Below, piece by piece: positions 8,177-17,013 of a stretch of DNA of 64,000 bases. The position numbers and the translations under genes are program-made. Origin of the DNA: Algorimicrobium algoritergicola. Its GTDB lineage: Bacteria; Bacteroidota; Bacteroidia; Flavobacteriales; Flavobacteriaceae. Within the stretch, counting starts at the first letter, position 1. Every line of letters begins with the position of its first letter. Below the pieces are notes generated by a model. That model worked only from the letters and a program-made list of their open reading frames with translations. It searched no databases and was not told where the DNA came from. The stretch is from the NCBI RefSeq assembly GCF_008086165.1, contig NZ_VSKL01000006.1, positions 1 to 64,000 of the forward strand, given 5' to 3'.

Positions 8177-9187
8177 ATGTATAATTCTAAAATAATCGGT
8201 TTAGGTCATTATGTGCCTGATAATGTGGTTACAAATGACGATTTGTCTAAATTGATGGATACTAACGATGCTTGGATTCAGGAACGAACTGGTATTAAAG
8301 AACGTCGTTGGGCTGTAAAAGGATCTGATGATACCACAGCAACCATGGGTGTAAAAGCCGCAAAAATTGCTATAGAACGTGCTGTAATTGATAAAGATGA
8401 TATTGATTTTATTGTATTTGCTACCTTAAGTCCAGACATGTATTTTCCAGGTCCTGGTGTGCAAGTGCAGCATGCTTTAGATATTAAAACCGTTGGAGCT
8501 TTAGATGTTAGAAACCAATGTTCAGGATTCGTATATGCGATGTCAGTTGCTGATAATTTTATCAAAACAGGCATGTATAAAAACATTCTCGTTATTGGAA
8601 GTGAATTGCATTCTCATGGATTAGATTTAACAACGCGTGGGCGTGGTGTTTCTGTTATTTTTGGTGATGGAGCAGGAGCTGCTATTTTAACTCGTGAAGA
8701 AGATCCAAACAAAGGAATTTTATCAACGCATTTACATTCGCAAGGCGAACATGCTGAAGAATTAGTATTGATTGCACCTGGCATGGGGAAACGTTGGGTG
8801 AATGATATTTTAGCCGATAATGATCCAAATGATGAAAGTTATTATCCACACATGAATGGTCAGTTTGTTTTCAAAAATGCCGTTGTGCGTTTTAGCGAAG
8901 TGATTATGGAAGGTTTAGAAAAAAACAACCTACCTGTGGATGCCATAGATATGTTGATTCCGCATCAAGCGAATTTACGGATCTCTCAATTCATTCAAAA
9001 GCGATTTAAATTAAGTGACGATCAAGTATTTAATAATATCCAGAAGTACGGAAATACCACTGCTGCTTCTATTCCAATTGCATTAACAGAAGCATGGGAA
9101 GAAGGCAAAATTAAAGAAGGCGATACCGTTGTTTTAGCTGCTTTTGGTAGTGGCTTTACTTGGGGAAGCGTGATTATTAAGTGGTAA
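8177..9187 (+). CDS. fabH: 3-oxoacyl-ACP synthase III (FabH-like ketosynthase)
   Basis: The frame is open from 8144, but MYNSKIIGLGHYVPDNVVTN from the ATG at 8177 is the conserved N-terminus, giving 336 residues. The thiolase-fold triad is C115 in NQCSGF, H263 in IPHQANLRI and N293 in YGNTTAAS, as in enzymes that condense an acyl-CoA with malonyl-ACP to start fatty acid synthesis. It lies alone, not beside plsX or rpmF where the primary fabH usually sits. It could therefore be a second FabH or a related ketosynthase with another acyl starter. It reads divergently from the S9 peptidase. Confidence 0.9.
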   Translation: MYNSKIIGLGHYVPDNVVTNDDLSKLMDTNDAWIQERTGIKERRWAVKGSDDTTATMGVKAAKIAIERAVIDKDDIDFIVFATLSPDMYFPGPGVQVQHALDIKTVGALDVRNQCSGFVYAMSVADNFIKTGMYKNILVIGSELHSHGLDLTTRGRGVSVIFGDGAGAAILTREEDPNKGILSTHLHSQGEHAEELVLIAPGMGKRWVNDILADNDPNDESYYPHMNGQFVFKNAVVRFSEVIMEGLEKNNLPVDAIDMLIPHQANLRISQFIQKRFKLSDDQVFNNIQKYGNTTAASIPIALTEAWEEGKIKEGDTVVLAAFGSGFTWGSVIIKW

Positions 9188-9191
9188 CTTA

Positions 9192-9211
9192 ATTCCTTCG
9201 CAGGAAGGAAT
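9192..9211. repeat. Small ATTCCTTC...GAAGGAAT hairpin repeat
   Basis: A perfect 8-base stem with a GCAG loop, directly after the FabH-like stop (gap of four bases) and followed by CTCATAAT. It is related to the elements at 5316 and 15099 and could act as a weak terminator. Confidence 0.55.
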
Positions 9212-9259
9212 CTCATAATTAGAATAAAATTGATATTTTAATTTTGAAAATTTTAAAAT

Positions 9260-9739
9260 ATGCCAACAATTAGGTTGCAAACAAAAATAAAAGTCAAAAG
9301 AGAAATAGTTTTTGACCTTGCAAGAAGTATTGACTTACACAAAATTTCTACTGAACAAACCAAAGAAGAAGCAATAGCAGGAAAAACTAGTGGATTAATT
9401 GAATTAAATGAGAGTGTGACTTGGAGAGCAAAACATTTTGGTCTATATCAAAACCTAACTTCAAAAATAACCGCGTTTAATCGACCAATTTCATTTACGG
9501 ATGAAATGATAAGTGGTGCATTCAAAGGATTTAAACATGAGCATCATTTTCAAGATTTTAATGGTGAAACTGTAATGATTGATATTTTTGATTATAAATC
9601 TCCTTTAGGAATTCTAGGTAAATTAGCAGACCAATTATTTCTTGAAAAATACATGACTGCTTTACTTACGGAAAGAAATCGAATAGTGCAGGAGTATGCT
9701 GAATCCGAAAAATGGAAAAAAGTATTAAATAATCAATAA
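9260..9739 (+). CDS. SRPBCC-fold protein (polyketide cyclase / START-like)
   Basis: The 159 residues start MPTIRLQTKIKVKREIVFDLARSIDLH, the first strand and helix of the SRPBCC helix-grip fold. The central ITAFNRPISFTDEMISG and the paired-strand region FKHEHHFQDF match flavobacterial SRPBCC proteins often labelled cell division inhibitor. The fold binds a hydrophobic ligand in a deep cavity; the ligand is unknown. There is no signal peptide, so it is cytosolic. It stands alone, with a TAATTTTG -7-like box at 9239-9246 and a strong terminator behind it. Confidence 0.85.
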   Translation: MPTIRLQTKIKVKREIVFDLARSIDLHKISTEQTKEEAIAGKTSGLIELNESVTWRAKHFGLYQNLTSKITAFNRPISFTDEMISGAFKGFKHEHHFQDFNGETVMIDIFDYKSPLGILGKLADQLFLEKYMTALLTERNRIVQEYAESEKWKKVLNNQ

Positions 9740-9762
9740 TCTAATTCATTCAAACCCATAAA

Positions 9763-9792
9763 AAAACCCGAAACATCACTGCTTCGGGTTTT
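9763..9792 (+). terminator. Hairpin terminator after the SRPBCC gene
   Basis: AAAACCCGAA and TTCGGGTTTT form a perfect 10-base stem. Its A/T flanks allow termination on both strands. Confidence 0.75.
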
Positions 9793-9943
9793 CTCCTATT
9801 AACCAATTTAACTAACACTAAACTATCATTAAATAGTTTGAATGATTACTTAAAACTTATCACTTGCTTATATAGACGTAAAAAAGCTACTTTTATTTCA
9901 TAGCTTTTCACTTTTAACTATCATTTAACAAAAACAAAGCAAA

Positions 9944-9973
9944 AACCCAAGGCTTTTACATCTTGGGTTTTCT
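9944..9973. terminator. Second hairpin of the tandem element
   Basis: AAAACCCAAG and CTTGGGTTTT form a 10-base stem around a TTTTACAT-type loop. It is not directly behind any annotated gene on the plus strand. Confidence 0.55.
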
Positions 9974-10126
9974 GTATTTAATAGTCAAACACTAACACTA
10001 ACCATCAACTATTAAGTAGACTATTAAATATTTATTTTAAATACCTAAATTGGCATATATTAATATAGACGAGTACATTTGAAAAACGTTACGCTTATTT
10101 TCGAGTTTAACGCTAAATTAACAGCT

Positions 10127-10489
10127 ATGAGTAAAAAGACATTAGTAGTAGGTGCATCCTTAAAACCAAATCGCTATTCCAACATTGCCATTAATCGCTT
10201 GGTCAGTAATCAGCACGAGGTGGTGGCTTTCGGATTACGTGGTGGAACGGTTGCAGGTGTTGAAATAGATACCGAGTTAAAACCGTATTCAGACATTGAT
10301 ACGGTTACCCTTTATTTAAATCCGCAACGTCAAGTGGAATACTACGACTATATTATTTCCTTAAATCCGAAGCGTGTTATTTTTAATCCTGGAACTGAAA
10401 ATCCCGAACTGTATAAACGTTTAGACGCGGCAAATATTGAAAGTGAAGTAGCGTGCACACTCGTTTTACTTTCTACGAATCAGTATTAA
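10127..10489 (+). CDS. CoA-binding (Rossmann-fold) domain protein
   Basis: A TTG-initiated frame starts at 10079, but the ATG at 10127 gives the conserved [19 protein letters not shown] and is preferred, giving 120 residues. The protein is a single CoA_binding domain of the YccU type. It has the nucleotide-binding loop [19 protein letters not shown], then VAFGLRGG and the late [13 protein letters not shown]. It is the isolated version of the succinyl-CoA synthetase alpha N-terminal domain. The ligand is presumably CoA or acyl-CoA; the cellular role is unknown. Its last 24 bases overlap the end of the convergent symporter gene. Confidence 0.9.
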   Translation: MSKKTLVVGASLKPNRYSNIAINRLVSNQHEVVAFGLRGGTVAGVEIDTELKPYSDIDTVTLYLNPQRQVEYYDYIISLNPKRVIFNPGTENPELYKRLDAANIESEVACTLVLLSTNQY

Positions 10490-11908
10490 ACCTAAATAGG
10501 TGAGGAGTCCGTTTACAATTAAAATTTCAAAGCCAATTTTGTAACCGTTAAATAATTCCGCTGAATACATATTTATAAAATAAGATAGGATTGGCGCTAT
10601 TACAGCAATAATCCACACGTATTTGTCTTTTAATTCGGCTTTGGTTAAAATTCCAAAAGCGAATAATCCTAATAACGGTCCATAGGTATAACCAGCAGCT
10701 TTAAACAATTCCCAAATGACCGATACATCTTTAAAAAGCGAGTCAAAAAGAATGATGACAGCCACTAAAACGATGCTCACCATAATATGAACCCGTTTTC
10801 TTATACCTTTTTGTTTGTCTTCTGGTTTTTTATCTAATTCAATAATATCAATACAAAACGAAGTGGTTAAGGAAGTTAAAGCCGAATCTGCACTGGAATA
10901 AGCTGCAGCAATTAATCCAAGAATAAAAAATGCCGATGTAACTATTCCTATTTCAGGCATCATGGCAATGGTTGGAAATAAATCATCCTTGGTTGCTGTA
11001 ATACCATTTTGTTGCGCATATTGGGTTAGCATTAATCCTAAAGCTAGAAATAATATATTCACAAAAACGAGTACAATACTAAAAACGACCATGTTTTTCT
11101 GGGCATCTTTTAAATTGCGGCAGGTTAAGTTTTTCTGCATCATATCCTGATCCAAACCCGTCATGGTAATCGTAATAAACATACCGGCTAAAAAGCTTTT
11201 TATGAAGAATTGTGCATCATTTGAATCGTCCATGAAGAAGACTTTACTCATAGCACTATCTTTCACATTCGTGTAGATTTCAGAAATACCGTTTAAATCT
11301 AAAGCGGTTGCTAAAAATGAAATGGTAACAACCACCGAAATTAACATGAAAAGTGTCTGCAAGGTATCCGTAAAAATAATGGTTTTAATACCGCCTTTAA
11401 ATGTGTATAACCAAATAAGCGCAATAGTAATAATCACAGTTACTGGAAAGGGCATGCCTAAATTATCAAACACTAAAAGCTGTAATACTTTGGCAACCAA
11501 AAAGAGTCTGAAGGCTGCACCAACCGTTCGGGAAATTAAAAAAGCAACCGAACCCGTTTTGTAACTCGTGTTTCCAAAACGATCCCGTAAATAGGTGTAA
11601 ATGGAGGTTAAATTCATGCGGTAATACAAAGGTAAAAGCACATAGGCAATTACCAAGTAGCCAAAAAAGTAGCCAAATACCACTTGCAAATATCCAAATT
11701 GTTTGGTTTCCACCGCGCCTGGAACTGAAATAAAAGTAACGCCAGATAAGGATGCGCCAATCATTCCAAAAGCTACTAAATACCAAGGCGCCGATTTATT
11801 CGCTTTAAAAAAGGCTTCGTTGGAATCCTCTTGCCCTGTAAAATAGGAGATCAGAATCAAAACAATAAAATATGCGGCAATTAAAAGAATAATCTGCGTT
11901 GGGCTCAT
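10466..11908 (-). CDS. Sodium:solute symporter (SSS family)
   Basis: The frame is open to 11938. The ATG at 11908 ([19 protein letters not shown]) puts the first membrane helix at the N-terminus as in the family, giving about 480 residues. Twelve to thirteen hydrophobic segments are seen. The conserved [19 protein letters not shown] and [21 protein letters not shown] lie in the LeuT-fold helices that carry the sodium site. It is an inner-membrane importer; the substrate cannot be read from sequence. It is divergent from recR across an 80-base spacer and its 3' end overlaps the CoA-binding gene by 24 bases. Confidence 0.92.
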   Translation of the reverse strand: MSPTQIILLIAAYFIVLILISYFTGQEDSNEAFFKANKSAPWYLVAFGMIGASLSGVTFISVPGAVETKQFGYLQVVFGYFFGYLVIAYVLLPLYYRMNLTSIYTYLRDRFGNTSYKTGSVAFLISRTVGAAFRLFLVAKVLQLLVFDNLGMPFPVTVIITIALIWLYTFKGGIKTIIFTDTLQTLFMLISVVVTISFLATALDLNGISEIYTNVKDSAMSKVFFMDDSNDAQFFIKSFLAGMFITITMTGLDQDMMQKNLTCRNLKDAQKNMVVFSIVLVFVNILFLALGLMLTQYAQQNGITATKDDLFPTIAMMPEIGIVTSAFFILGLIAAAYSSADSALTSLTTSFCIDIIELDKKPEDKQKGIRKRVHIMVSIVLVAVIILFDSLFKDVSVIWELFKAAGYTYGPLLGLFAFGILTKAELKDKYVWIIAVIAPILSYFINMYSAELFNGYKIGFEILIVNGLLTYLGLILIRRK

Positions 11909-11988
11909 ATAGCTATAAAATGTAGCGCCAAAATACAAATTACCATTGTATATGCAATTCTTAAATGTAAAATCGTAAATTCGCGGCT

Positions 11989-12606
11989 ATGGAATTTTCA
12001 TCGAAACTTTTAGAGAAATCGGTTAACGAAATGTCGCAATTACCAGGAATTGGTAAACGCACGGCATTACGTTTGGTTTTGCATTTGTTGAATCAGCCTG
12101 AAAATCAAACGTTTCAGTTGGTAGATGCTTTAAAAACCATGCGTTCCGACATTAAATTTTGTAAAAGTTGTCATAATATTAGTGATGTGGAATTATGCGA
12201 AATTTGCGCGAATCCCAATCGGATTAGTGATGTAATTTGCGTAGTTGAAGATATTCGTGACGTCATGGCTATTGAAAATACCAGTTCTTTTAAAGGCTTA
12301 TATCATGTTTTGGGTGGAAAAATTTCGCCTATGGATGGTATTGGTCCACAGGATTTGAACATTCAAACCTTGGTAGAAAAAGTAAAATTAGGTGATGTAA
12401 AAGAGTTAATTTTCGCATTGGGTTCCACCATGGAAGGCGATACCACCAACTTTTATATTTACCGACAAATTCAAGACTATAATGTGGTAACATCCACCAT
12501 TGCTAGAGGTATTTCAGTAGGCAATGAATTGGAATATACTGATGAAATTACCCTTGGACGAAGTATTGTAAACCGCATTCCTTTTGAAGCATCCCTAAAA
12601 TCGTAA
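11989..12606 (+). CDS. recR: Recombination mediator RecR
   Basis: The 205 residues are full length. An N-terminal helix-hairpin-helix ([20 protein letters not shown]) is followed by the four-cysteine zinc finger [17 protein letters not shown] Toprim domain comes next, with [12 protein letters not shown] and [19 protein letters not shown]. RecR works with RecO and RecF to load RecA on gapped DNA. The dnaX-ebfC neighbours seen in many bacteria are absent. Downstream, a glycosyltransferase starts four bases after the stop, so the two share a transcript. Confidence 0.97.
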   Translation: MEFSSKLLEKSVNEMSQLPGIGKRTALRLVLHLLNQPENQTFQLVDALKTMRSDIKFCKSCHNISDVELCEICANPNRISDVICVVEDIRDVMAIENTSSFKGLYHVLGGKISPMDGIGPQDLNIQTLVEKVKLGDVKELIFALGSTMEGDTTNFYIYRQIQDYNVVTSTIARGISVGNELEYTDEITLGRSIVNRIPFEASLKS

Positions 12607-12610
12607 GTAT

Positions 12611-13717
12611 TTGAAACTATCCATAATTATATTAAATTATAACGTTCGCTATTTTTTGGAGCTTTGTTTAAAAAGTGTCGAAAAAGCAATTGAAGGCCTT
12701 GATGCCGAAATTATTGTGGTTGATAATCAATCGCCAGACACCAGTTGCAAGATGGTTAAAACCCTGTTTCCAAATGTAACATTAATTGAAAATCCGTCGA
12801 ATGATGGTTTTTCAAAAGGAAATAATTTAGGCGTAAAACAAGCTAAAGGCACATATTTATGTATTCTAAATCCGGATACCATTGTCGCTGAAGATACTTT
12901 TAAAATACTGTTAGAATTTGCCGATAAACAAACTAATTTAGGAATAGTTGGCTGCCGACTTATGGATGGAACGGGAAGTTTTCTACCAGAAAGCAAGCGT
13001 AATGTGCCAAAACCCGCCGTAGCTCTTAAAAAATTATTAGGCAATCCGAATTCATATTACGCCAATCAATTGGGAGAGTATGAAACTGGTGAAGTTCCTA
13101 TTTTTGTTGGGGCTTTTATGTTGCTTAAAAAAGACGTGTATTTAAAAGTTGGAGGTTTTGACGAAGACTATTTTATGTATGGTGAAGATATTGACTTGTC
13201 CTACAAAGTTTTAAAAGCAGGTTATAGCAATGTTTATAATGGTAGCACCACGATTATTCACTATAAAGGTGAAAGCACGTTGAAAGATGCCAATTACGCC
13301 AAACGTTTTTATGGCGCTATGCAGATTTTCTATAAGAAACACTTTAAGAGTAATGTGTTATTTGATGGTATGGTTTGGTTTGGTATTCGCGCAGCTTATT
13401 TCATGCGTTCAGAGCCAGAAGTGGTGAAAAGCAAACGGCAATCTTATGTTTTTTTAACCCAAGAGGCGACACATATTTTAGAAACGACTTTAGAAAAACC
13501 CGTTTCTTTAGTAAAAGAAGTGACTAATGTAGATCCTTTTACGGAAGTTATTTTTGATGCCAACACCTTTACGTACAAATCAATTTTTCAACATATTACA
13601 GGTTTAAAGGCTTACAAAGGTATTTCATTTAAAATTCTACCAAATAATTCCGATTTTATAATTGGTAGTAATAGTTCTAAAAATCGCGGTGAAATTCAAC
13701 TATTAAAAAAGAATTAA
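12611..13717 (+). CDS. Family 2 glycosyltransferase with a TTG start
   Basis: The conserved N-terminus KLSIIILNYNVRYFLELCL begins directly at a TTG codon at 12611. The next in-frame ATG would remove the nucleotide-binding strand, so the TTG start is accepted (368 residues). GT-A fold motifs are IVVDNQSPD, the metal-binding LNPDTIV and GFDEDYFMYGEDIDLSYK, typical of rhamnosyltransferase-like GT2 enzymes. There is no membrane segment; it probably acts at the cytosolic face of the inner membrane on a cell-surface glycan. It is four bases from recR and likely translationally coupled. The acceptor is unknown. Confidence 0.9.
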   Translation: MKLSIIILNYNVRYFLELCLKSVEKAIEGLDAEIIVVDNQSPDTSCKMVKTLFPNVTLIENPSNDGFSKGNNLGVKQAKGTYLCILNPDTIVAEDTFKILLEFADKQTNLGIVGCRLMDGTGSFLPESKRNVPKPAVALKKLLGNPNSYYANQLGEYETGEVPIFVGAFMLLKKDVYLKVGGFDEDYFMYGEDIDLSYKVLKAGYSNVYNGSTTIIHYKGESTLKDANYAKRFYGAMQIFYKKHFKSNVLFDGMVWFGIRAAYFMRSEPEVVKSKRQSYVFLTQEATHILETTLEKPVSLVKEVTNVDPFTEVIFDANTFTYKSIFQHITGLKAYKGISFKILPNNSDFIIGSNSSKNRGEIQLLKKN

Positions 13718-13752
13718 ATAATAAAACTGCAATGAATTTGATGATTTTTCAT

Positions 13753-13760
13753 TAATTTTG
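13753..13760 (+). promoter_or_regulatory. TAATTTTG -7 box before the E2 gene
   Basis: TAATTTTG followed by CAG, 38 bases before the ATG, fits the TAnnTTTG element. No TTG is found at the expected 19-base distance, so the call is partial. Confidence 0.4.
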
Positions 13761-13797
13761 CAGTCGAAATTAAAAAACATACGGTTTAGTTACAGAT

Positions 13798-15096
13798 ATG
13801 GCAAAATTTGAATTAAAACTCCCGAAAATGGGGGAAAGTGTAGCAGAAGCAACCATTACATCTTGGTTAAAAGAAGTAGGTGATACTATTGAAGCAGACG
13901 AAGCAGTTCTGGAAATTGCAACGGATAAAGTGGATAGTGAAGTCCCTAGTGAAGTAGATGGTGTCTTAGTTGAGGTCTTGTTTAACGTGGACGATGTAGT
14001 TCAAGTTGGTCAAACCATTGCTATCATAGAAATAGATGGTGGTTCTGGCGCAGTTGAATCAGCTCCAAAATCAGAACATACAAAAGAATCGGCTCCAGTA
14101 GCAGAAGTTTCTAAAACAGTAACAGCAGCTCAAGAAGCTGTAGAACCTGTTGCATCTTCAGATGATCGTTTTTATTCACCGTTGGTGAAAAACATGGCGA
14201 CTAAAGAAGGCGTTTCACAAAGTGAATTAGACGCTATTTCTGGAACAGGTAAAGATGGTCGTGTTACGAAAAACGATATGCTTGGGTATTTAGAAAATCG
14301 TTCGGCAGCTCCAAAAGCACAGCCAGCGCAACAAGCAGCTCCAAAACAATCAGAAAAACCAAAAGCAACTCCAGTAATTGCTTCAGGTGATGATGAAATA
14401 ATTGAGATGTCGCGAATGGGCAAATTGATTGCGCATCACATGGTAGAATCGGTTCAAACATCTGCTCATGTTCAGAGTTTTATTGAAGCTGATGTAACCA
14501 AAATATGGAATTGGCGTAAAAAAGTAAAAGATGGATTTATGAAACGTGAAGGTGAAAACTTAACGTTTACACCAATCTTTATGGAAGCAATTGCTAAAGC
14601 GTTACGTGATTTCCCAATGATGAATATTTCCTTACAAGGTGATACCATTGTTAAAAAGAAACATATTAATTTAGGTATGGCAGCGGCTTTAGGCGATGGT
14701 AACTTAATAGTGCCTGTAATTAAAGATGCAGACCAGTTGAATTTAGTTGGAATGACCAAAAAGGTAAATGATTTAGCCAATAGAGCTAGATTAAACCAAC
14801 TGAAACCAGACGATATCCAAGGTGGAACCTATACCGTTACAAACGTAGGAACGTTTGGTAGTATTATGGGAACACCAATTATTAATCAGCCACAAGTAGG
14901 TATTTTAGCATTAGGTGCTATAAGAAAAGTACCAGCAGTTGTTGAAACACCTGAAGGCGATTTTATAGGTATCCGTTACAGAATGTTCTTATCGCATTCT
15001 TATGACCACCGCGTTGTAAATGGTGCTTTAGGAGGTCAGTTTGTAAAAGCCGTTAAAGATTATTTAGAGGCTTGGGATTCAAATAGAGAGATTTAA
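13798..15096 (+). CDS. 2-oxoacid dehydrogenase E2 (dihydrolipoamide acyltransferase)
   Basis: The 432 residues have three domains. The lipoyl domain is 1-78, with lipoyl-lysine K44 in ATDKVDSEVPSEVDG. A small E1/E3-binding domain is at about 125-166 (FYSPLVKNMATKEG and GKDGRVTKNDML). The catalytic domain starts near 200, and a flexible Ala/Pro/Lys linker lies between the last two. The active-site H404 lies in YDHRVVNGALGG: the usual HxxxDG reads HxxxNG here. Such E2s transfer acyl groups from pyruvate, 2-oxoglutarate or branched 2-oxoacids to CoA; the branched-chain type is my best guess. E1 and E3 are not adjacent. A strong terminator follows. Confidence 0.92.
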   Translation: MAKFELKLPKMGESVAEATITSWLKEVGDTIEADEAVLEIATDKVDSEVPSEVDGVLVEVLFNVDDVVQVGQTIAIIEIDGGSGAVESAPKSEHTKESAPVAEVSKTVTAAQEAVEPVASSDDRFYSPLVKNMATKEGVSQSELDAISGTGKDGRVTKNDMLGYLENRSAAPKAQPAQQAAPKQSEKPKATPVIASGDDEIIEMSRMGKLIAHHMVESVQTSAHVQSFIEADVTKIWNWRKKVKDGFMKREGENLTFTPIFMEAIAKALRDFPMMNISLQGDTIVKKKHINLGMAAALGDGNLIVPVIKDADQLNLVGMTKKVNDLANRARLNQLKPDDIQGGTYTVTNVGTFGSIMGTPIINQPQVGILALGAIRKVPAVVETPEGDFIGIRYRMFLSHSYDHRVVNGALGGQFVKAVKDYLEAWDSNREI

Positions 15097-15098
15097 AA

Positions 15099-15118
15099 AT
15101 CCCTTTGAAAAAAGGGAT
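15099..15118. repeat. Small ATCCCTTT...AAAGGGAT hairpin repeat
   Basis: A perfect 8-base stem with a GAAA loop two bases after the E2 stop, followed by CTCAAAAT. It is a third member of the set at 5316 and 9192; its stem bases change in compensating pairs. Confidence 0.5.
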
Positions 15119-15135
15119 CTCAAAATATAATAAGC

Positions 15136-15166
15136 AAAAAGCACAATCGGAGGATTGTGCTTTTTT
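15136..15166 (+). terminator. Hairpin terminator after the E2 gene
   Basis: AAAAAGCACAATC and GATTGTGCTTTTT form a 13-base stem with a GGAG loop and a T6 tail. Confidence 0.85.
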
Positions 15167-15200
15167 GGTTTGCAGAATTACAGTTCTACAGTCTCATTAA

Positions 15201-15434
15201 CTATCGAAACAATAAATATGCTATAAGTGTTGAAATTCCGGAGAAAATAATTAGTCCAACTATTACATTAGACATGTGCTGCGAAATCATTTGATAATTG
15301 TCAGATGTTTTGTCAGCTGTCAAATATTTCATGGATTTTGGTTGGCCTATAATTTTATAAAAAAGAAATCGCAAATTTTTACCAAGTACATCAACAATAA
15401 AACCTCTAAAAAATAATTCAACAATTATATCCAT
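15201..15434 (-). CDS. Small conserved membrane protein, unknown function
   Basis: The 77 residues begin MDIIVELFFRGFIVDVLGKN. A hydrophobic N-terminal stretch, a basic middle (KIIGQPKSMKYL) and one clear C-terminal membrane helix (about 54-76, ending TLIAYLLFR) are visible. From memory, similar short proteins starting M-D-I-I-x-E-L-F-F-R-G-F occur in other Flavobacteriaceae, which with the good ATG supports a real gene. It lies convergent to the E2 gene, in an accessory minus-strand stretch. No function can be assigned. Confidence 0.7.
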   Translation of the reverse strand: MDIIVELFFRGFIVDVLGKNLRFLFYKIIGQPKSMKYLTADKTSDNYQMISQHMSNVIVGLIIFSGISTLIAYLLFR

Positions 15435-15515
15435 TCGTAATCTTTAGTTTTTCGTTTATTTGAAATGTGGCTAATGTTATAAAATAAATTTATTGTTTTA
15501 TTTCATCTTTTCACA

Positions 15516-16322
15516 TTAATTCAAACTCCAAACCAAAGCCTTTTCTTTGGTTGCTCTAAAAATAGTATTGTGTTTTTCATTCGGTTCATCAGAATAGGTC
15601 CACGTTAAATTTTCAGGTGCTGCTTCTTTAAAAATCGTTTCAAGACTTCTGGTGTGTTTGGAGATGTCTTGAGCATCAGAACCTGCAAACCATAGTTTTT
15701 TATCTTCTTTAGGAAACTGGCTTAAATGATTTTTTGCTTCTTTTACTAAATTGAAATCGTTCCACCAAAGTGATGGATCCATCGCTATAAAAAAATCAAA
15801 AGCTTGTGGTTGTAGCATAAACGTTTCCATAACAAAAAGTCCTGCTAACGATTCGCCAATAATTCCTTTTTTATGGGTTGTTCTATATTTATTATTAATA
15901 TCTGGAACTAATTCATCGGTTATAAACGCGCGAAAATTTTTGGCGCCATCGGTTAATGGGCAATATTCGGCATCGGCTTCTACTTCAGAAAAACCTGTTA
16001 AATCGCGACCTCTCTCCGTGTTTTCAATCCCAACCAAAATAAAAGGTGGAATCTGCTTTTCGGCAATAAGTTTGGCAAGTGTATTTGCAATGTGCGGGAA
16101 ATCTTCTTTTATACCACCATCAGGCATATAGAGCACGGGAAATGATTGTTCTGAAGTTTCGTAAGTTGGTGGAACCCAAACATTAATTACGCGTGTTTCA
16201 TTAACCGCAGTGGATTCTAAAGTAAAATTATCATGCGTGGGAATCGGGTCATTAGGTTGAGGACTGTTATTGCAACTCACACAGAAAATAAGCAAAATAA
16301 TTGCCGAGAATAATTTAGTCAT
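15516..16322 (-). CDS. Lipoprotein alpha/beta-hydrolase (esterase D type)
   Basis: The 268 residues begin with a lipoprotein signal peptide, MTKLFSAIILLIFCVSC, with lipidated C17. The body is a putative esterase domain (PF00756 type): WVPPTYETSEQSFPVLYMPDGG, then the nucleophile elbow GIIGESLAGLF, then AMDPSLWWND, and a late PNEKHNTIFR providing the histidine. Family members cleave ester bonds such as those in iron-siderophore or acyl-sugar compounds. It probably acts in the periplasm or on the outer membrane; the substrate is unknown. It is monocistronic. Confidence 0.88.
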   Translation of the reverse strand: MTKLFSAIILLIFCVSCNNSPQPNDPIPTHDNFTLESTAVNETRVINVWVPPTYETSEQSFPVLYMPDGGIKEDFPHIANTLAKLIAEKQIPPFILVGIENTERGRDLTGFSEVEADAEYCPLTDGAKNFRAFITDELVPDINNKYRTTHKKGIIGESLAGLFVMETFMLQPQAFDFFIAMDPSLWWNDFNLVKEAKNHLSQFPKEDKKLWFAGSDAQDISKHTRSLETIFKEAAPENLTWTYSDEPNEKHNTIFRATKEKALVWSLN

Positions 16323-16382
16323 TTTTCGATTTTGTTAGTATTAGAATTTAAAGATAAAAATTTTATCTAATTCAGAAGGTAA

Positions 16383-16913
16383 TTATGGGGATTCTCTTAC
16401 ACCTTTTAAAATCTCGGATTGCAATTCACCAGAATCAGAATTTGATGCCTTATGTAAAACTGAAATATCACCTGTAGATTCTAATACAACCGCGAGAACT
16501 TGGTCGAAATTTGTCACATTTGCTTCGCGTAATTTAGCTATGAGTTGCGATTTATGAATTCGTGCATGTTTTAAATTGGAATCCAAAATAGTGTTTCCTT
16601 TCATTAACAATAGAGGTTTGTTGGAGATTAAGGAATTTAGAGCAGGAAAACGTCGTTGTAAAAATGAAAATATAAATGTCAGCGTCAATAAACTGGCAAT
16701 GGCAGTGGAGCCATGAGCAACCGTTGTGCTAGATGTTAGCGTTGCCGAAATAATACTACCAATGGCAATGGTAAAGGCAAAGTCGTAGGCCGTGAATTTA
16801 GCAAAAGAACGTAAACCAATAAGTCGGGTTAGAAATATAACAACTATAAACACTAAAATACTTGCTAAAAAGGTGATTAAAATGGGGTCGTTTATTTTGT
16901 AAATCCAGTCCAT
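16383..16913 (-). CDS. DUF421 (YetF-type) membrane protein
   Basis: The 176 residues contain three N-terminal membrane helices (about 10-30, 43-60 and 66-85) with the family stretch RLIGLRSFAKFTAYDFAFTIAIGS. A short cytosolic domain follows, with NKPLLLMKGNTILDSNLKHARI and LIAKLREANV. This matches the DUF421/YetF family, whose founding members in Bacillus are spore germination or envelope proteins of unresolved activity. The C-terminal domain is shorter than in YetF. It has no operon partner within 60 bases. Confidence 0.85.
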   Translation of the reverse strand: MDWIYKINDPILITFLASILVFIVVIFLTRLIGLRSFAKFTAYDFAFTIAIGSIISATLTSSTTVAHGSTAIASLLTLTFIFSFLQRRFPALNSLISNKPLLLMKGNTILDSNLKHARIHKSQLIAKLREANVTNFDQVLAVVLESTGDISVLHKASNSDSGELQSEILKGVRESP

Positions 16914-17013
16914 AATGTGTTATTTATTTTAGAATCAAAATTTACAGGTTTCAGTATTAATAAGCGAGTCACAATAAAAAATATGTGTGCTGTATTACTA
17001 AACGAGATTTCTT

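Larger units (their letters stand above)
9763..10030. repeat. Two tandem diverged copies of a hairpin-plus-box element
   Basis: This gap between the SRPBCC and CoA-binding genes holds two related units. Each has an AAAACCC...GGGTTTT hairpin (9763-9792 and 9944-9973). Each then has TTTTCT, a variable stretch and a conserved box: AACTAACACTAAACTATCA in the first and CACTAACACTAACCATCA in the second, both ending TTAARTAG. The hairpin stems differ (CCCGAA against CCCAAG) while the layout is kept. On the minus strand each unit reads as box, then hairpin, then T-run, so two short terminated RNAs are possible. No ORF of note. Confidence 0.45.
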
